Positions 56,039 through 64,000 of a stretch of DNA of 64,000 nt are shown piece after piece. Positions within the stretch are counted from its first letter, which is position 1. Each line of letters opens with the position of its first letter. Position numbers and translations under genes: made by a program. The stretch comes from Chlorops oryzae. Its lineage: Eukaryota; Arthropoda; Insecta; Diptera; Chloropidae. A model generated the notes under the pieces. That model was given only the letters and a program-made list of their open reading frames with translations, searched no databases and was not told the DNA's origin. The stretch is taken from assembly GCA_020466095.1 (NCBI GenBank), contig CM035807.1, positions 37,445,761 through 37,509,760 of the forward strand, read 5' to 3'.

Positions 56039-58100
56039 GCCTTAAAGGGTTAATTCTTTTATTAATTAATTTGTTTTTCAGATAAATTGGACCATTTAAA
56101 AAAAATTCAGCAACAAATTATTTAGTTATTAAAAAGACTGCATATCAAAAATCTACCACCTAAGATTTGAATTAATTCATAACAATTGTTATTCCTTTAA
56201 GAATAAGAAGAAACAGAAATGAAAAGAAATATCAAATAAAAGAAAAAGCAAAACCAATCAAATATTCTTATTAAAATTCCAATAGGAAAATGCTAATAGG
56301 AAACCCGCAAAACCTTCGCCAAAACGTCCAAAAACGGATCCGCAGGCGGAGGTTTGCGCGAATCGTAAATGAACGTTCTTGTGCCACAAACTGAGCGACG
56401 AAGTGTGTACACGCGAATCGTTTTCGGATCCGAAAACGGACGTTTTGTCCGCAAAAACCCGCAAAATTCTTCGCCTGCGGATCCGTTTTCGGATCTCAAT
56501 GCTTAAATACCGACATCCATCGCTGATACCTCAGTTAAATTCAACGGTCAAATTTTCCGCATCAGACGAATCCTGCTTGTCGCAAATTCAAGCGAAAGGA
56601 CTACCTATAGCGATGCCTACTCCTTCAACATCAGCGTCAACATCAGTCGGTGCATTTCAGAAAAGCCAACAAAATATTGAAGACAGTTTTGTTGCACAGT
56701 GGTCACGCGAGGACTTTAGATCGAAAGACATCAAGATTGCGATAGGTGAGATGATTGTACTTGACAACCAGCCGTTGTCAATTGTTGAAAACATTGGATT
56801 TAGAAACCTGATAAGAAAAGTTAAACCAAAATATAACTTACCGGGCAGAAAGTACTTTACGGAGACCATCATTCCTAAACTTTACGAAGAGACTAAATTT
56901 GAAATACAAAAAGGGGTGACGAGTGCAGTTGCAATTTCTGCCACTACTGACATGTGGACAAACATAAATAATAAAGAAAGTTTCTTAAGTTTTACAGCTC
57001 ACTGGCTCGACAAAATGCAGTATTGAAAATGAAGCATTTCCCTGAAACGCACACCGCCAATAATATACGAGAAGTTTAGCTCATATACTCTCACAGTTAT
57101 TGCCAAAAAGACCCTTCTCTGTATGCACATGCATACAAAAAACTTAATACAAAAAACCGCGGAGAGCACGACGCGTAGAATACGAACTGATTAATATAGT
57201 GAATGCTTTCAAGCTTCAAAGCTTTAGTTAGATCTTCCATTTAAGAGTCATTTCTGATGCTAGAATTCAAGGGTATGAATTGCAGTCAAAGGTAGTTCTA
57301 ATACGCAAACCGAAATTTGACTCAATAGTCAGCCAATTCGTAAAAATTGCTCTGATGAGACCCCTGACGAAACGTACGTCAGCAAATCGTCGCTTATAGA
57401 TGCCTTTCTCAAGCATCGCTTGAAAATTAGATTTCACATTAATAAATTAATTATTGTTCTTCTAGAAAAAAACTTTCGTTGCAGAAAAGAGTCACCAAAA
57501 TGGGACCAAAAATGCAAAAAAATAGGATTCTGTTGATTCGCTATATAAAGAGAAGTTTAGCTCATATACTCTCACAGATATACGAAACTGTTTCGAAGAA
57601 ATTCCAACCTTGTGGAATATTATTACTATTATTTTTGATAGGGGGTTAAAGAGCACGTCGACCTGTAAGATCTATTGTGCCCCCTTTGCCATCCTCAGAG
57701 CGAGTATTTTGAGTCCTGCGTCCAGCAGGAAGTTTAGTATATAACCTACACTGCTGGATTTGAGTTCCGCTTCGGGTAGTATTTGCCCCCAAAGTTACTA
57801 ATTCTACCTTTTTTCAGGGCAGGACATGACCCGATGATGTGAGCTGCAGTGTATAATAAAAAAATCTTTATTTCAATTTTTGTGATTTTGAAAAATGAAT
57901 GCAATCAAAGAATTCAAATAACAAATTACACTGGTCGGCAATGAAATCCTCCTTTTGTGTTTCAGTAGTGGCTCTAGTATATACTGGTCGGCCGAATAAT
58001 TGAAAAATATCAAAAAAATTCCATCAAGTAAGGATTTCGACAAAATCGCGTTTTAATTTTTTAGCACCATTGCTTCATTTGAACTAATTTTTCTCAAATG
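56039..58100. repeat. 2.1-kb dispersed repeat unit, copy 2
   Basis: Near-identical to 10770-12941. It lacks about 75 bases after CTCAATGC (the BED part), about 13 bases near 57013, and a few small indels. It ends at the Gypsy structure (TGTAACAAGC at 58101), which seems to have been inserted into the unit, since copy 1 continues CTCAAATGTGG. Confidence 0.8.
56379..57026 (+). pseudogene. hAT transposase N-terminal fragment, copy 2
   Basis: A 215-residue continuous frame. The first 40 residues read GC-rich inverted sequence and are not transposase. From about 56505 it has KYRHPSLIPQLNST, SFVAQWSREDFRSKD, LDNQPLSIVENIGFRNLIRK and ISATTDMWTNINNKESFLS, the beginning of the hAT catalytic fold. A 13-base loss after HWLDK ends the frame. 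The BED zinc finger seen in copy 1 is deleted. Catalytic C-terminus and dimerisation domain are absent. Confidence 0.75.
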
Positions 58101-58569
58101 TGTAACAAGCCCTTCTCCATCCCATTCCATTCCACGTTGTGGATTGGAAGGCATGGTCTTCACGTCTCGCACCGTACTCTGCATTTTTGAAGTGCCATTG
58201 TCTAGCTCGTCGATGGGTGTGGGTTGGTGCAGGAATGTTTGGCTGTTGTGTTGCTTGTGCGCGGGTGTTAGGTCTATCGCGCGGAGCGTTATTATTACCC
58301 CTACCACGCGTAGTGGTTGATCTATTTGATAGACTATTACGACCTGTTGTGCTAGTGGTGTTTAAAAGCTCGTCGCAATTTTGACGGCAAACTGGACACG
58401 AAGGATTGGTCTGCAGCCATCTTTGCAGGCATGCTAGATGAAAAGTATGTTTGCAAGGTGTCTCTACCGTTTCTTCTCGTTTGCTAAGACTATCGCTGCA
58501 AATCGTGCATTGTGGTAAGCTACCCCCTACAGCTCCTTCGCTTCTTTCTGGGCTTCTAGGCGTGGGCAT
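58084..58569 (-). CDS. RING-finger protein, probably the displaced N-terminus of a Gypsy Gag
   Basis: A 161-residue minus-strand frame. Residues about 21-62 form a RING-H2 finger: CTICSDSLSKREETVETPC, KHTFHLACLQRWL, CPVCRQNC, with all eight ligands present. A low-complexity TR/N-rich linker follows. After QQPNIPA the frame enters the 131-base repeat and is no longer meaningful. The plus-strand Gag begins at exactly the same codon pair (GCA CCA) at 59320-59325, which suggests that both are halves of one original ORF. RING-H2 fingers usually confer E3 ubiquitin-ligase activity; a function in Gag is inference. It may alternatively be a captured host gene. Confidence 0.7.
   Translation of the reverse strand: MPTPRSPERSEGAVGGSLPQCTICSDSLSKREETVETPCKHTFHLACLQRWLQTNPSCPVCRQNCDELLNTTSTTGRNSLSNRSTTTRGRGNNNAPRDRPNTRAQATQQPNIPAPTHTHRRARQWHFKNAEYGARREDHAFQSTTWNGMGWRRACYTFEKN
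58101..58231 (-). repeat. 131-bp terminal direct repeat, distal copy (LTR-like)
   Basis: Identical or nearly so to 59192-59322 and in the same orientation. On the minus strand it begins TGCACCAACC and ends GCTTGTTACA, i.e. TG...CA like an LTR. It is the outer boundary of the Gypsy-related block against the 2.1-kb repeat unit. Confidence 0.75.
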
Positions 58570-58700
58570 TTCTAGTGTTTATATATATATATATATGCGT
58601 TTACTGATATGTTGTGAACTAAAAGGATTCGTTTTGTTTCGGCGAATACGTACCTACGGTTCATTGAGACGTTTGTGGAATATTAAAATTTTGAAGGGTT

Positions 58701-58742
<42 letters not shown>

Positions 58743-59165
58743 AGAATCTAAATATTTAAAAATAATTCAACTTGAATAAAACAAACTATTGTCACCAAAG
58801 CTATATCCGAGCAAGCTCTTATCTTAGATTCAATGCTTAACGGTACCCCTACTTCCAAAAGATTTAGGGCGTAAAATCCAGAAAGGTAAAGAATCTATAA
58901 ATATCCTCGATTAATGTCGGTTAGCCACGTAATTAACGGTCCGATCCTCCGTTTTGAAGTTTGGCTAATCCCGAAATATTATGAGCTTCCAACATTACCT
59001 TGAACATTTTTCTAAGGACTATTAAAATTATATGTGGTTCTTATCCACTTCTCTATAGATAAAGAAAAAAATCCATCATTTAACGTTAATACGAGTGTTT
59101 GGTACGAATGCCAAAAAAATTTCATGTGGGCCTTTCTGTAAAATTCATCGAGAATTTCCCTTTCC
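58570..59165 (-). other. leader of the RING-encoding element
   Basis: AT-rich sequence between the primer-binding site and the RING ATG on the minus strand. It contains a run of more than 40 T (58698-58741, A on the coding strand) and a (TA)n tract at 58577-58597. No ORF. Confidence 0.5.
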
Positions 59166-59185
59166 GGGCCCCACGTTGGGCGCCA
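59166..59185 (-). other. Gypsy primer-binding site (minus strand)
   Basis: On the minus strand TGGCGCCCAACGTGGGGCCC follows six bases after the end of the proximal 131-bp repeat. TGGCGCCCAACG is the classical lysine-tRNA-type site of many Gypsy elements. It fixes the minus-strand order repeat, PBS, leader, RING. Confidence 0.82.
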
Positions 59186-59191
59186 TCTTTC

Positions 59192-59322
59192 TGTAACAAG
59201 CCCTTCTCCATCCCATTCCATTCCACGTTGTGGATTGGAAGGCATGGTCTTCACGTCTCGCACCGTACTCTGCATTTTTGAAGTGCCATTGTCTAGCTCG
59301 TCGATGGGTGTGGGTTGGTGCA
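59192..59322 (-). repeat. 131-bp terminal direct repeat, proximal copy (LTR-like)
   Basis: Matches 58101-58231. Its end next to Gag forms a near-palindrome GGGTTGGTGCACCAAACCC across 59313-59331, the head-to-head junction with the plus-strand gag. Confidence 0.75.
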
Positions 59323-60477
59323 CCAAACCCGGTGTTTCAGCTCACAAGTCCCAGCAACAACAGGCCGATAATTCCAGTAATTCCAGCTGTCTCTGAACAG
59401 CGAGTCCAAGCATTAATTTCTGATTCTCTGAATAATTTCCGTCAAGAAATTAACAACACAATTTCTAGTGAGCTCCAAACCTTGTTTCGAACCTTATTGG
59501 TTAACAACGGAAATTCGTTTAATAATACCAATCCGACGAGGATAGCTTCTCGTGAATCTGTAGATTGGCCTAGAGACCAGCCTTATGAAGCCGCCCGTCC
59601 ACAACCACATGAGGAAGCAAATTCTAGAGTCACAGAAAAAACATCCAATCTTATAAAGAACTGGCGTCTGAAATTTAAAGGTACCAAAGACGACATACCC
59701 ATAGATGATTTCATCTATCGTCTAAACATACTGACGACGTCTCAGCTAAATGGGGATTTTTCATTGTTGTGTCAACACATACACTCTATTTTTGAAGACA
59801 AAGCCTTACAATGGTTCTGGCGATATCACCGCCAGGTGGATGCCCTGGAATGGTTTGAGTTATGCCAAGCGTTGCGTCGTCAATTCAAAACTCACGTGTC
59901 CGACTCAGACATTATGGACGACATGCGGAGGCGAAAACAAAAGCCAAATGAGCCTTTTGATGAATTCCTAGAGGTCCTTATGAACATGAGTGATACCCTA
60001 CGCGTCCCCATGTCAGAAGAGCAACTTGTCGAGTTATTGTTGCGGAATTTAAAACCGGATTTGAGACTCGAATTGCTTCATTTAAGAATCACCGAAATTT
60101 CCATTCTGAGGAGCGAGGTTCGGAAACATGAAAAATTTTTCCAAGACATTTCTGCCAGTAGATATCCGACTCAGCGTCGACAAATTTCTGAAATCTTATG
60201 TAATAGCCCGACAAATGAGCATTCTCCGACATCCCAATTTCATGAAGTCAACTCTCTTAGGGAATCTCGTTTGGTTTGCTGGAACTGTGAAGAACCAGGG
60301 CATAGTTATCACGATTGTATTAAAGAAAGGAGAATTTTCTGCTACGGTTGCGGAGCAGTAAACACATACAAACCATCCTGTCCAAAATGCAAATCGGGTT
60401 CGGAAAACTTAAGGAAGGACGTTCCTCCTCCCCAGTCCGGACGTCCGAGTCATGCGCCTCGAGACAAGGAACAATAG
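59323..60477 (+). CDS. Ty3/Gypsy Gag
   Basis: The open frame runs from 59230, but the first 31 codons read the repeat in reverse; the genuine Gag part starts about 59320. It has a capsid-like region (LIKNWRLKFKGTKDDIPIDD, ALQWFWRYHRQ, RKQKPNEPFDEFLEVL, LLRNLKPDLRLELL) and two zinc knuckles (CWNCEEPGHSYHDC and CYGCGAVNTYKPSC). It stops at 60477, overlapping Pol by about 130 bases in the -1 frame, consistent with frameshift expression of Gag-Pol. Its native N-terminus is missing here and is probably the RING part on the other strand. Confidence 0.88.
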   Translation, partial: PNPVFQLTSPSNNRPIIPVIPAVSEQRVQALISDSLNNFRQEINNTISSELQTLFRTLLVNNGNSFNNTNPTRIASRESVDWPRDQPYEAARPQPHEEANSRVTEKTSNLIKNWRLKFKGTKDDIPIDDFIYRLNILTTSQLNGDFSLLCQHIHSIFEDKALQWFWRYHRQVDALEWFELCQALRRQFKTHVSDSDIMDDMRRRKQKPNEPFDEFLEVLMNMSDTLRVPMSEEQLVELLLRNLKPDLRLELLHLRITEISILRSEVRKHEKFFQDISASRYPTQRRQISEILCNSPTNEHSPTSQFHEVNSLRESRLVCWNCEEPGHSYHDCIKERRIFCYGCGAVNTYKPSCPKCKSGSENLRKDVPPPQSGRPSHAPRDKEQ

Positions 60478-63400
60478 AAACTTTTAGCTCTCCACCACCA
60501 ATTAACAACGATTACCCAAAGCCCATTCATTACAGCTTCAAACCTTACCATGTACGCATGGCCGAATATCTAAAGCGTCGTTCAGAAATATTTTTAAATT
60601 TACCTCATACAAAAAAGCAAGTCCGTTCAACTAAACGTATAAAAAACTTTTATGCAAATAAATCCCTCTTACGGAACTTTGTAATAGCTTCCATGGTTCA
60701 GACCGATAACGATAACCGAGTCTATATGCAATTAAAATTGCAAGGAGAAGTCGTTTTGGCGCTATTGGACAGTGGAGCCAACAAAAGTTGTTTAGGAGGA
60801 AACTTAGCACAAAAGTGTATTGCATCTCATACAGATAGTTTTGTAAAATTTTCCGGAAGTGTACGAACCGCGGACGGCCAACGTCAACAGGTCGTGGGTT
60901 CGATTAACTATCCTATCTCTTTTAATGGCAAAACACACGTTATTAATTTCCTAGTAATACCGTCTGTGAAACAAAATGTTATCTGCGGCATGGATTTTTG
61001 GAATGCCTGTGGTATCAAAATAGTCACGGAACCAGAATGTAAAGAGCTCTGCTCTATGGATGGGGACGACATACCATTCCTCAATCCCCAACAGCAAGAA
61101 CGCCTCAAAGCTATTATAGCCGCTTTTCCCTCGTCAGAAAAAGAAGGCCTAGGAAAAACAACCTTAGTAGAGCATAGGATAGATACGGGAAATGCGTCCC
61201 CCATTAAGCAGCGATACTACCCAATTTCTCCAGCAATGGAAAAACTATTAGTGGAAGAACTTGACCGAATGATTCGCTTAGGAGTAATTGAGGAAGCGAA
61301 AGAATCCCCCTGGTCTTCACCTGGTATACTCGTAGTGAAACCAGGAAAAGTTAGATTTTGTTTAGATTCAAGACGCTTGAATGAGGTAACAGCTAAAGAC
61401 GCATATCCGATACCCCATATAGACGGATTAATTTCTCGTCTACCAGCAGTTCACTACATCTCGAAAATAGACCTAAAAGATGCCTTTTGGCAAATTGTTT
61501 TATCACCTGAGTCCCGTCCCAAGACCGCCTTTACCATACCTAATCGACCATTATATCAGTTCGTACGTATGCCGTTCGGCTTATGTAATGCGCCGCAAAC
61601 CCTTTGCCGATTAATGGACAAAGTTATACCGTATCATTTGAAATCGAGAGTGTTCGTCTATTTAGATGATTTAATGATAGTCTCTCAAACTTTCGATGAC
61701 CACCTGTCCGATTTACTCGAAGTGGCCACACTTCTCAGGAAAGCGGGCTTAACCATTAATATAGCCAAGAGCGACTTTAGTCTGAGAGAAGTGAAATATT
61801 TAGGATTCATCGTAGGAAAAGGATCGCTAATGGTTGACCCTCAAAAGATATGTGCGATAACTGAATTCCCTGTTCCAAAAACTACAAAGCAATTAAGACG
61901 CTTCCTTGGCATGGCAGGCTGGTATCGTCGTTTTGTGCACGATTATGCTACCATAGCTTCGCCCTTGACCGATTTGTTGGCCAAACGACAAAATTTTGAA
62001 TGGAACCAATCAGCACAGTCAGCTTTTGAAAATTTGAAACGCCAGCTTACTACGGCACCAGTATTAGTACCGCCAAACTATGAAAAACCGTTCATATTGC
62101 AATGTGATGCAAGCAAATATGGCATTGGGGGGCTTCTAGCTCAGTGCGATGACAGTGGGGTGGAAAAACCAATAGCTTACATTTCTCAAAAACTGAATAA
62201 GGCCCAACAAAATTATACGGTGTCAGAACAGGAATGTTATGCTGTTGTAGTTGCGATAAAGAAGTTTAGAGCCTATATCGAAGGGCACGAGTTCAAGGTC
62301 GTAACGGACCACGCGAGTCTTAAATGGCTCATGAGTCAGAAAGACCTGAGTTGTCGTTTGGCACGGTGGGCCTTAAAACTCCAAGCTTTCAAGTTCACGA
62401 TTGAACATAGAAAGGGACGAGAAAATGTAGTAGCCGATGCTTTATCGCGGTCGTTCGACCCTGTGGAAGTGGGAGAGCTAGACATTGAAACTATACCTTC
62501 GATTAATCTCAATTCAGATCATTTTACGGGAGAAAAATATATCTTATTGAAAAATAAACTGTTAGACGCCAATATGCCCGACTTTCGCATTATTGATAAA
62601 TATATTTATCATCGCGTAGGAATAGATGCAATTTCCGGCGAAGAACAATGGAAATTGTACGTTCCTGAGGAGTTGAGGAGAGACGTGGTGACAGCAGCGC
62701 ACAATCCACCTTCCGCAGCCCATGGCGGTATTGCTAAAACTCTCGAAAGAATAAGAAGGCACTTTTATTGGCCAGGGTTAGCGAAAGATGTGAAGATCCT
62801 TGTCCTTAACTGTGACTTATGTAGAACATCAAAAACACCTCCTAGAAATCTCAGACCAGAACTGGGAAAATTACCAGACACCGAAAGACCATTCCAGCGC
62901 CTTTATATCGACCTAATAGGCCCGTTTCCACGTACAAAAAAAGGAAACATAGGAATCTTTATCGTACTTGATCACCACTCAAAATTTTCATTTCTGAAGC
63001 CCTTGAAGAAATTCAACTCGAAAAATATTATAGACTTTCTAAAAACGGAAATTTTTGACTGCTTCGGAGTTCCCGAAACCATAGTATCCGATAACGGTAG
63101 CCAGTTTAAATGCAAGGAGTTTACAGCATTTTTGAGCAAATATGGGGTAAAACACACCCTAACGGCCGTATACTCGCCCCAAGCTAACGCTTCCGAACGC
63201 GTAAACCGTAGCATTAATGAAGCACTTCGATCATATATCAGAAAAGATCAACGAGAGTGGGATATTTTCTTGAGTGATATTAATGCAGCCCTAAGAAATA
63301 GTGTCCATCAAACCATAGAGACCTCGCCTTATTATGTTTTATTTGGTCAACATATGTGCAGACATCGAAACTCCATCAAGAATAGCATGAAAGCGGCATA

Positions 63401-63635
63401 TGAAAAAAATGCTAAACATTATAATTTGCGCGCTAGACCCCGCTCCTTTACAGTTGGCCAGGAAGTAGTGCGTCGAAATTTTGCTCAGAGCAATCTTCAA
63501 AAAAATTTCAATGCCAAATTAGCACCCCGTGGTATCAAAGCGGTAGTAAAACAAAAACTAGGAAAGGCGTGTTATCTGTTGGAAGATATACTATCCAAAG
63601 CAAGGGGAGTGTATCATGCTAAAGATATCTGGTGA
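60348..63635 (+). CDS. Ty3/Gypsy Pol polyprotein, intact
   Basis: A single 1095-residue frame. Protease: LLDSGANKSC (active-site D at about 141). Reverse transcriptase: RFCLDSRRLNEVT, KIDLKDAFWQI, MPFGLCNAPQTL and FVYLDDLMIV (about 438). RNase H: FILQCDASKYGIGG (about 583) with YTVSEQECYAVV. Integrase: HHCC zinc region (HNPPSAAHGG to CDLCRTS, 784-825) and DDE core (LYIDLIGPF, IVSDNGSQF, ASERVNRSIN; about 854, 914 and 950). All catalytic motifs are present and no stop interrupts them. The first residues before about 60475 overlap Gag in the -1 frame, and the annotated ATG is arbitrary. No env gene follows. This is the best preserved retroelement of the window. Confidence 0.95.
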   Translation: MRSSKHIQTILSKMQIGFGKLKEGRSSSPVRTSESCASRQGTIETFSSPPPINNDYPKPIHYSFKPYHVRMAEYLKRRSEIFLNLPHTKKQVRSTKRIKNFYANKSLLRNFVIASMVQTDNDNRVYMQLKLQGEVVLALLDSGANKSCLGGNLAQKCIASHTDSFVKFSGSVRTADGQRQQVVGSINYPISFNGKTHVINFLVIPSVKQNVICGMDFWNACGIKIVTEPECKELCSMDGDDIPFLNPQQQERLKAIIAAFPSSEKEGLGKTTLVEHRIDTGNASPIKQRYYPISPAMEKLLVEELDRMIRLGVIEEAKESPWSSPGILVVKPGKVRFCLDSRRLNEVTAKDAYPIPHIDGLISRLPAVHYISKIDLKDAFWQIVLSPESRPKTAFTIPNRPLYQFVRMPFGLCNAPQTLCRLMDKVIPYHLKSRVFVYLDDLMIVSQTFDDHLSDLLEVATLLRKAGLTINIAKSDFSLREVKYLGFIVGKGSLMVDPQKICAITEFPVPKTTKQLRRFLGMAGWYRRFVHDYATIASPLTDLLAKRQNFEWNQSAQSAFENLKRQLTTAPVLVPPNYEKPFILQCDASKYGIGGLLAQCDDSGVEKPIAYISQKLNKAQQNYTVSEQECYAVVVAIKKFRAYIEGHEFKVVTDHASLKWLMSQKDLSCRLARWALKLQAFKFTIEHRKGRENVVADALSRSFDPVEVGELDIETIPSINLNSDHFTGEKYILLKNKLLDANMPDFRIIDKYIYHRVGIDAISGEEQWKLYVPEELRRDVVTAAHNPPSAAHGGIAKTLERIRRHFYWPGLAKDVKILVLNCDLCRTSKTPPRNLRPELGKLPDTERPFQRLYIDLIGPFPRTKKGNIGIFIVLDHHSKFSFLKPLKKFNSKNIIDFLKTEIFDCFGVPETIVSDNGSQFKCKEFTAFLSKYGVKHTLTAVYSPQANASERVNRSINEALRSYIRKDQREWDIFLSDINAALRNSVHQTIETSPYYVLFGQHMCRHRNSIKNSMKAAYEKNAKHYNLRARPRSFTVGQEVVRRNFAQSNLQKNFNAKLAPRGIKAVVKQKLGKACYLLEDILSKARGVYHAKDIW

Positions 63636-64000
63636 TGTTCCATCAACTGAGACTGATCTCTTAAGCTTCTTTCAGCTCGTATTTGTCTGTCGGTCCGAAG
63701 ATCAAATGCGACCTGTGTTGTGACAAGTCATACAATTTTTTTATTGCCATTTTTACATTTTTTATTGCGTTCGGATTTACACGGCGCTCCAATGATTGTG
63801 GAGACAGTGAGTTAGGCAAACCGAAAAGTCAACTGTCATTCTTGTGTGTTCGTCTATGGTCCACTCTGTCAAACAGCAGTGCAGCCAATATAGAGAGCCG
63901 GGAATGCATAGTTCTTTTTGGATTTGACGCTGGTCGCATGAAGTCGACTTAAATTTTCGTAGCACCAAATTTTTTATATCCTGTCCTGGACCCGGCATCC
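63636..64000 (+). other. sequence 3' of Gypsy Pol
   Basis: No env frame, polypurine tract or copy of the 131-bp repeat could be identified before the window ends, so the 3' LTR either lies outside or differs. Confidence 0.4.

Noticed and set aside
58451..58759. Plus-strand ORF ending in polyphenylalanine
   Set aside because: It is antisense to the RING ORF and runs through a T homopolymer.
63636..64000. Possible env gene after Gypsy Pol
   Set aside because: Only a short frame (63683-63952) is present, without an envelope-like signal or membrane anchor.
1..64000. tRNA, rRNA or other structured RNA genes
   Set aside because: None recognised by eye on either strand. The TGGCGC... and TGGTCC... 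matches are primer-binding sites, not tRNA genes.

Overview
This window is a dense graveyard of nested transposable elements from an insect nuclear genome, most likely a higher (cyclorrhaphan) fly. The evidence is the co-occurrence of DINE-1-like Helentron repeats (terminal hairpins, a GTCC/GTCT microsatellite core, a GAAATTTGGCACAC core motif), a THAP-domain P-like element, a mariner, PIF/Harbinger, several hAT families, BEL/Pao and Ty3/Gypsy retrotransposons and a LOA/R1-like LINE, all in AT-rich DNA with 100-base assembly gaps at 13465-13564 and 36065-36164. No single-copy host gene could be recognised. The genus cannot be fixed from sequence alone.

Layout. 1-2.5 kb: a hAT MITE, then an unidentified minus-strand ORF running into a DINE fragment. 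2.5-3.9 kb: the 3' end of a BEL element with zinc knuckle, protease and LTR only. 3.9-9.1 kb: a decayed Ty3/Gypsy element with a duplicated primer-binding site. 9.3-12.9 kb: a non-autonomous hAT with a nested MITE, and copy 1 of a 2.1-kb unit carrying a broken BED/hAT transposase. 13-15 kb: gap and anomalous sequence. 15-26 kb: a minus-strand LINE cut up by a hAT, two DINE elements and three copies of an unnamed inverted-repeat element, with about 1 kb of it duplicated. 26-33.5 kb: DINE copies, a pogo-like MITE and a TIR element with internal repeats, separated by unassigned AT-rich DNA.

33.56-42.04 kb: a P-like element with perfect 32-base TIRs, split by a mariner, which is split by a hAT MITE, which holds two further TIR elements. 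42.75-55.93 kb: a BEL/Pao element (LTR, PBS, gag, protease, RT, RNase H, integrase) carrying four insertions: a hAT remnant, a nearly complete PIF/Harbinger with both of its genes, a 170-base MITE and a non-autonomous hAT. 56.04-58.1 kb: copy 2 of the 2.1-kb unit. 58.1-63.6 kb: a largely intact Ty3/Gypsy gag-pol placed head to head with a small LTR-PBS-RING-LTR structure.

How the parts relate. Target-site duplications, and empty sites visible elsewhere in the window, give a relative order of insertion. The likeliest working proteins are the Gypsy polyprotein (60348-63635) and the four-exon Harbinger transposase (45730-46991). Most other coding regions carry stops, frameshifts or insertions. 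The most interesting items are the RING finger that appears to be the displaced N-terminus of the Gypsy Gag, the P-like element with two THAP-like zinc fingers, and the unclassified element at 35421-37255.
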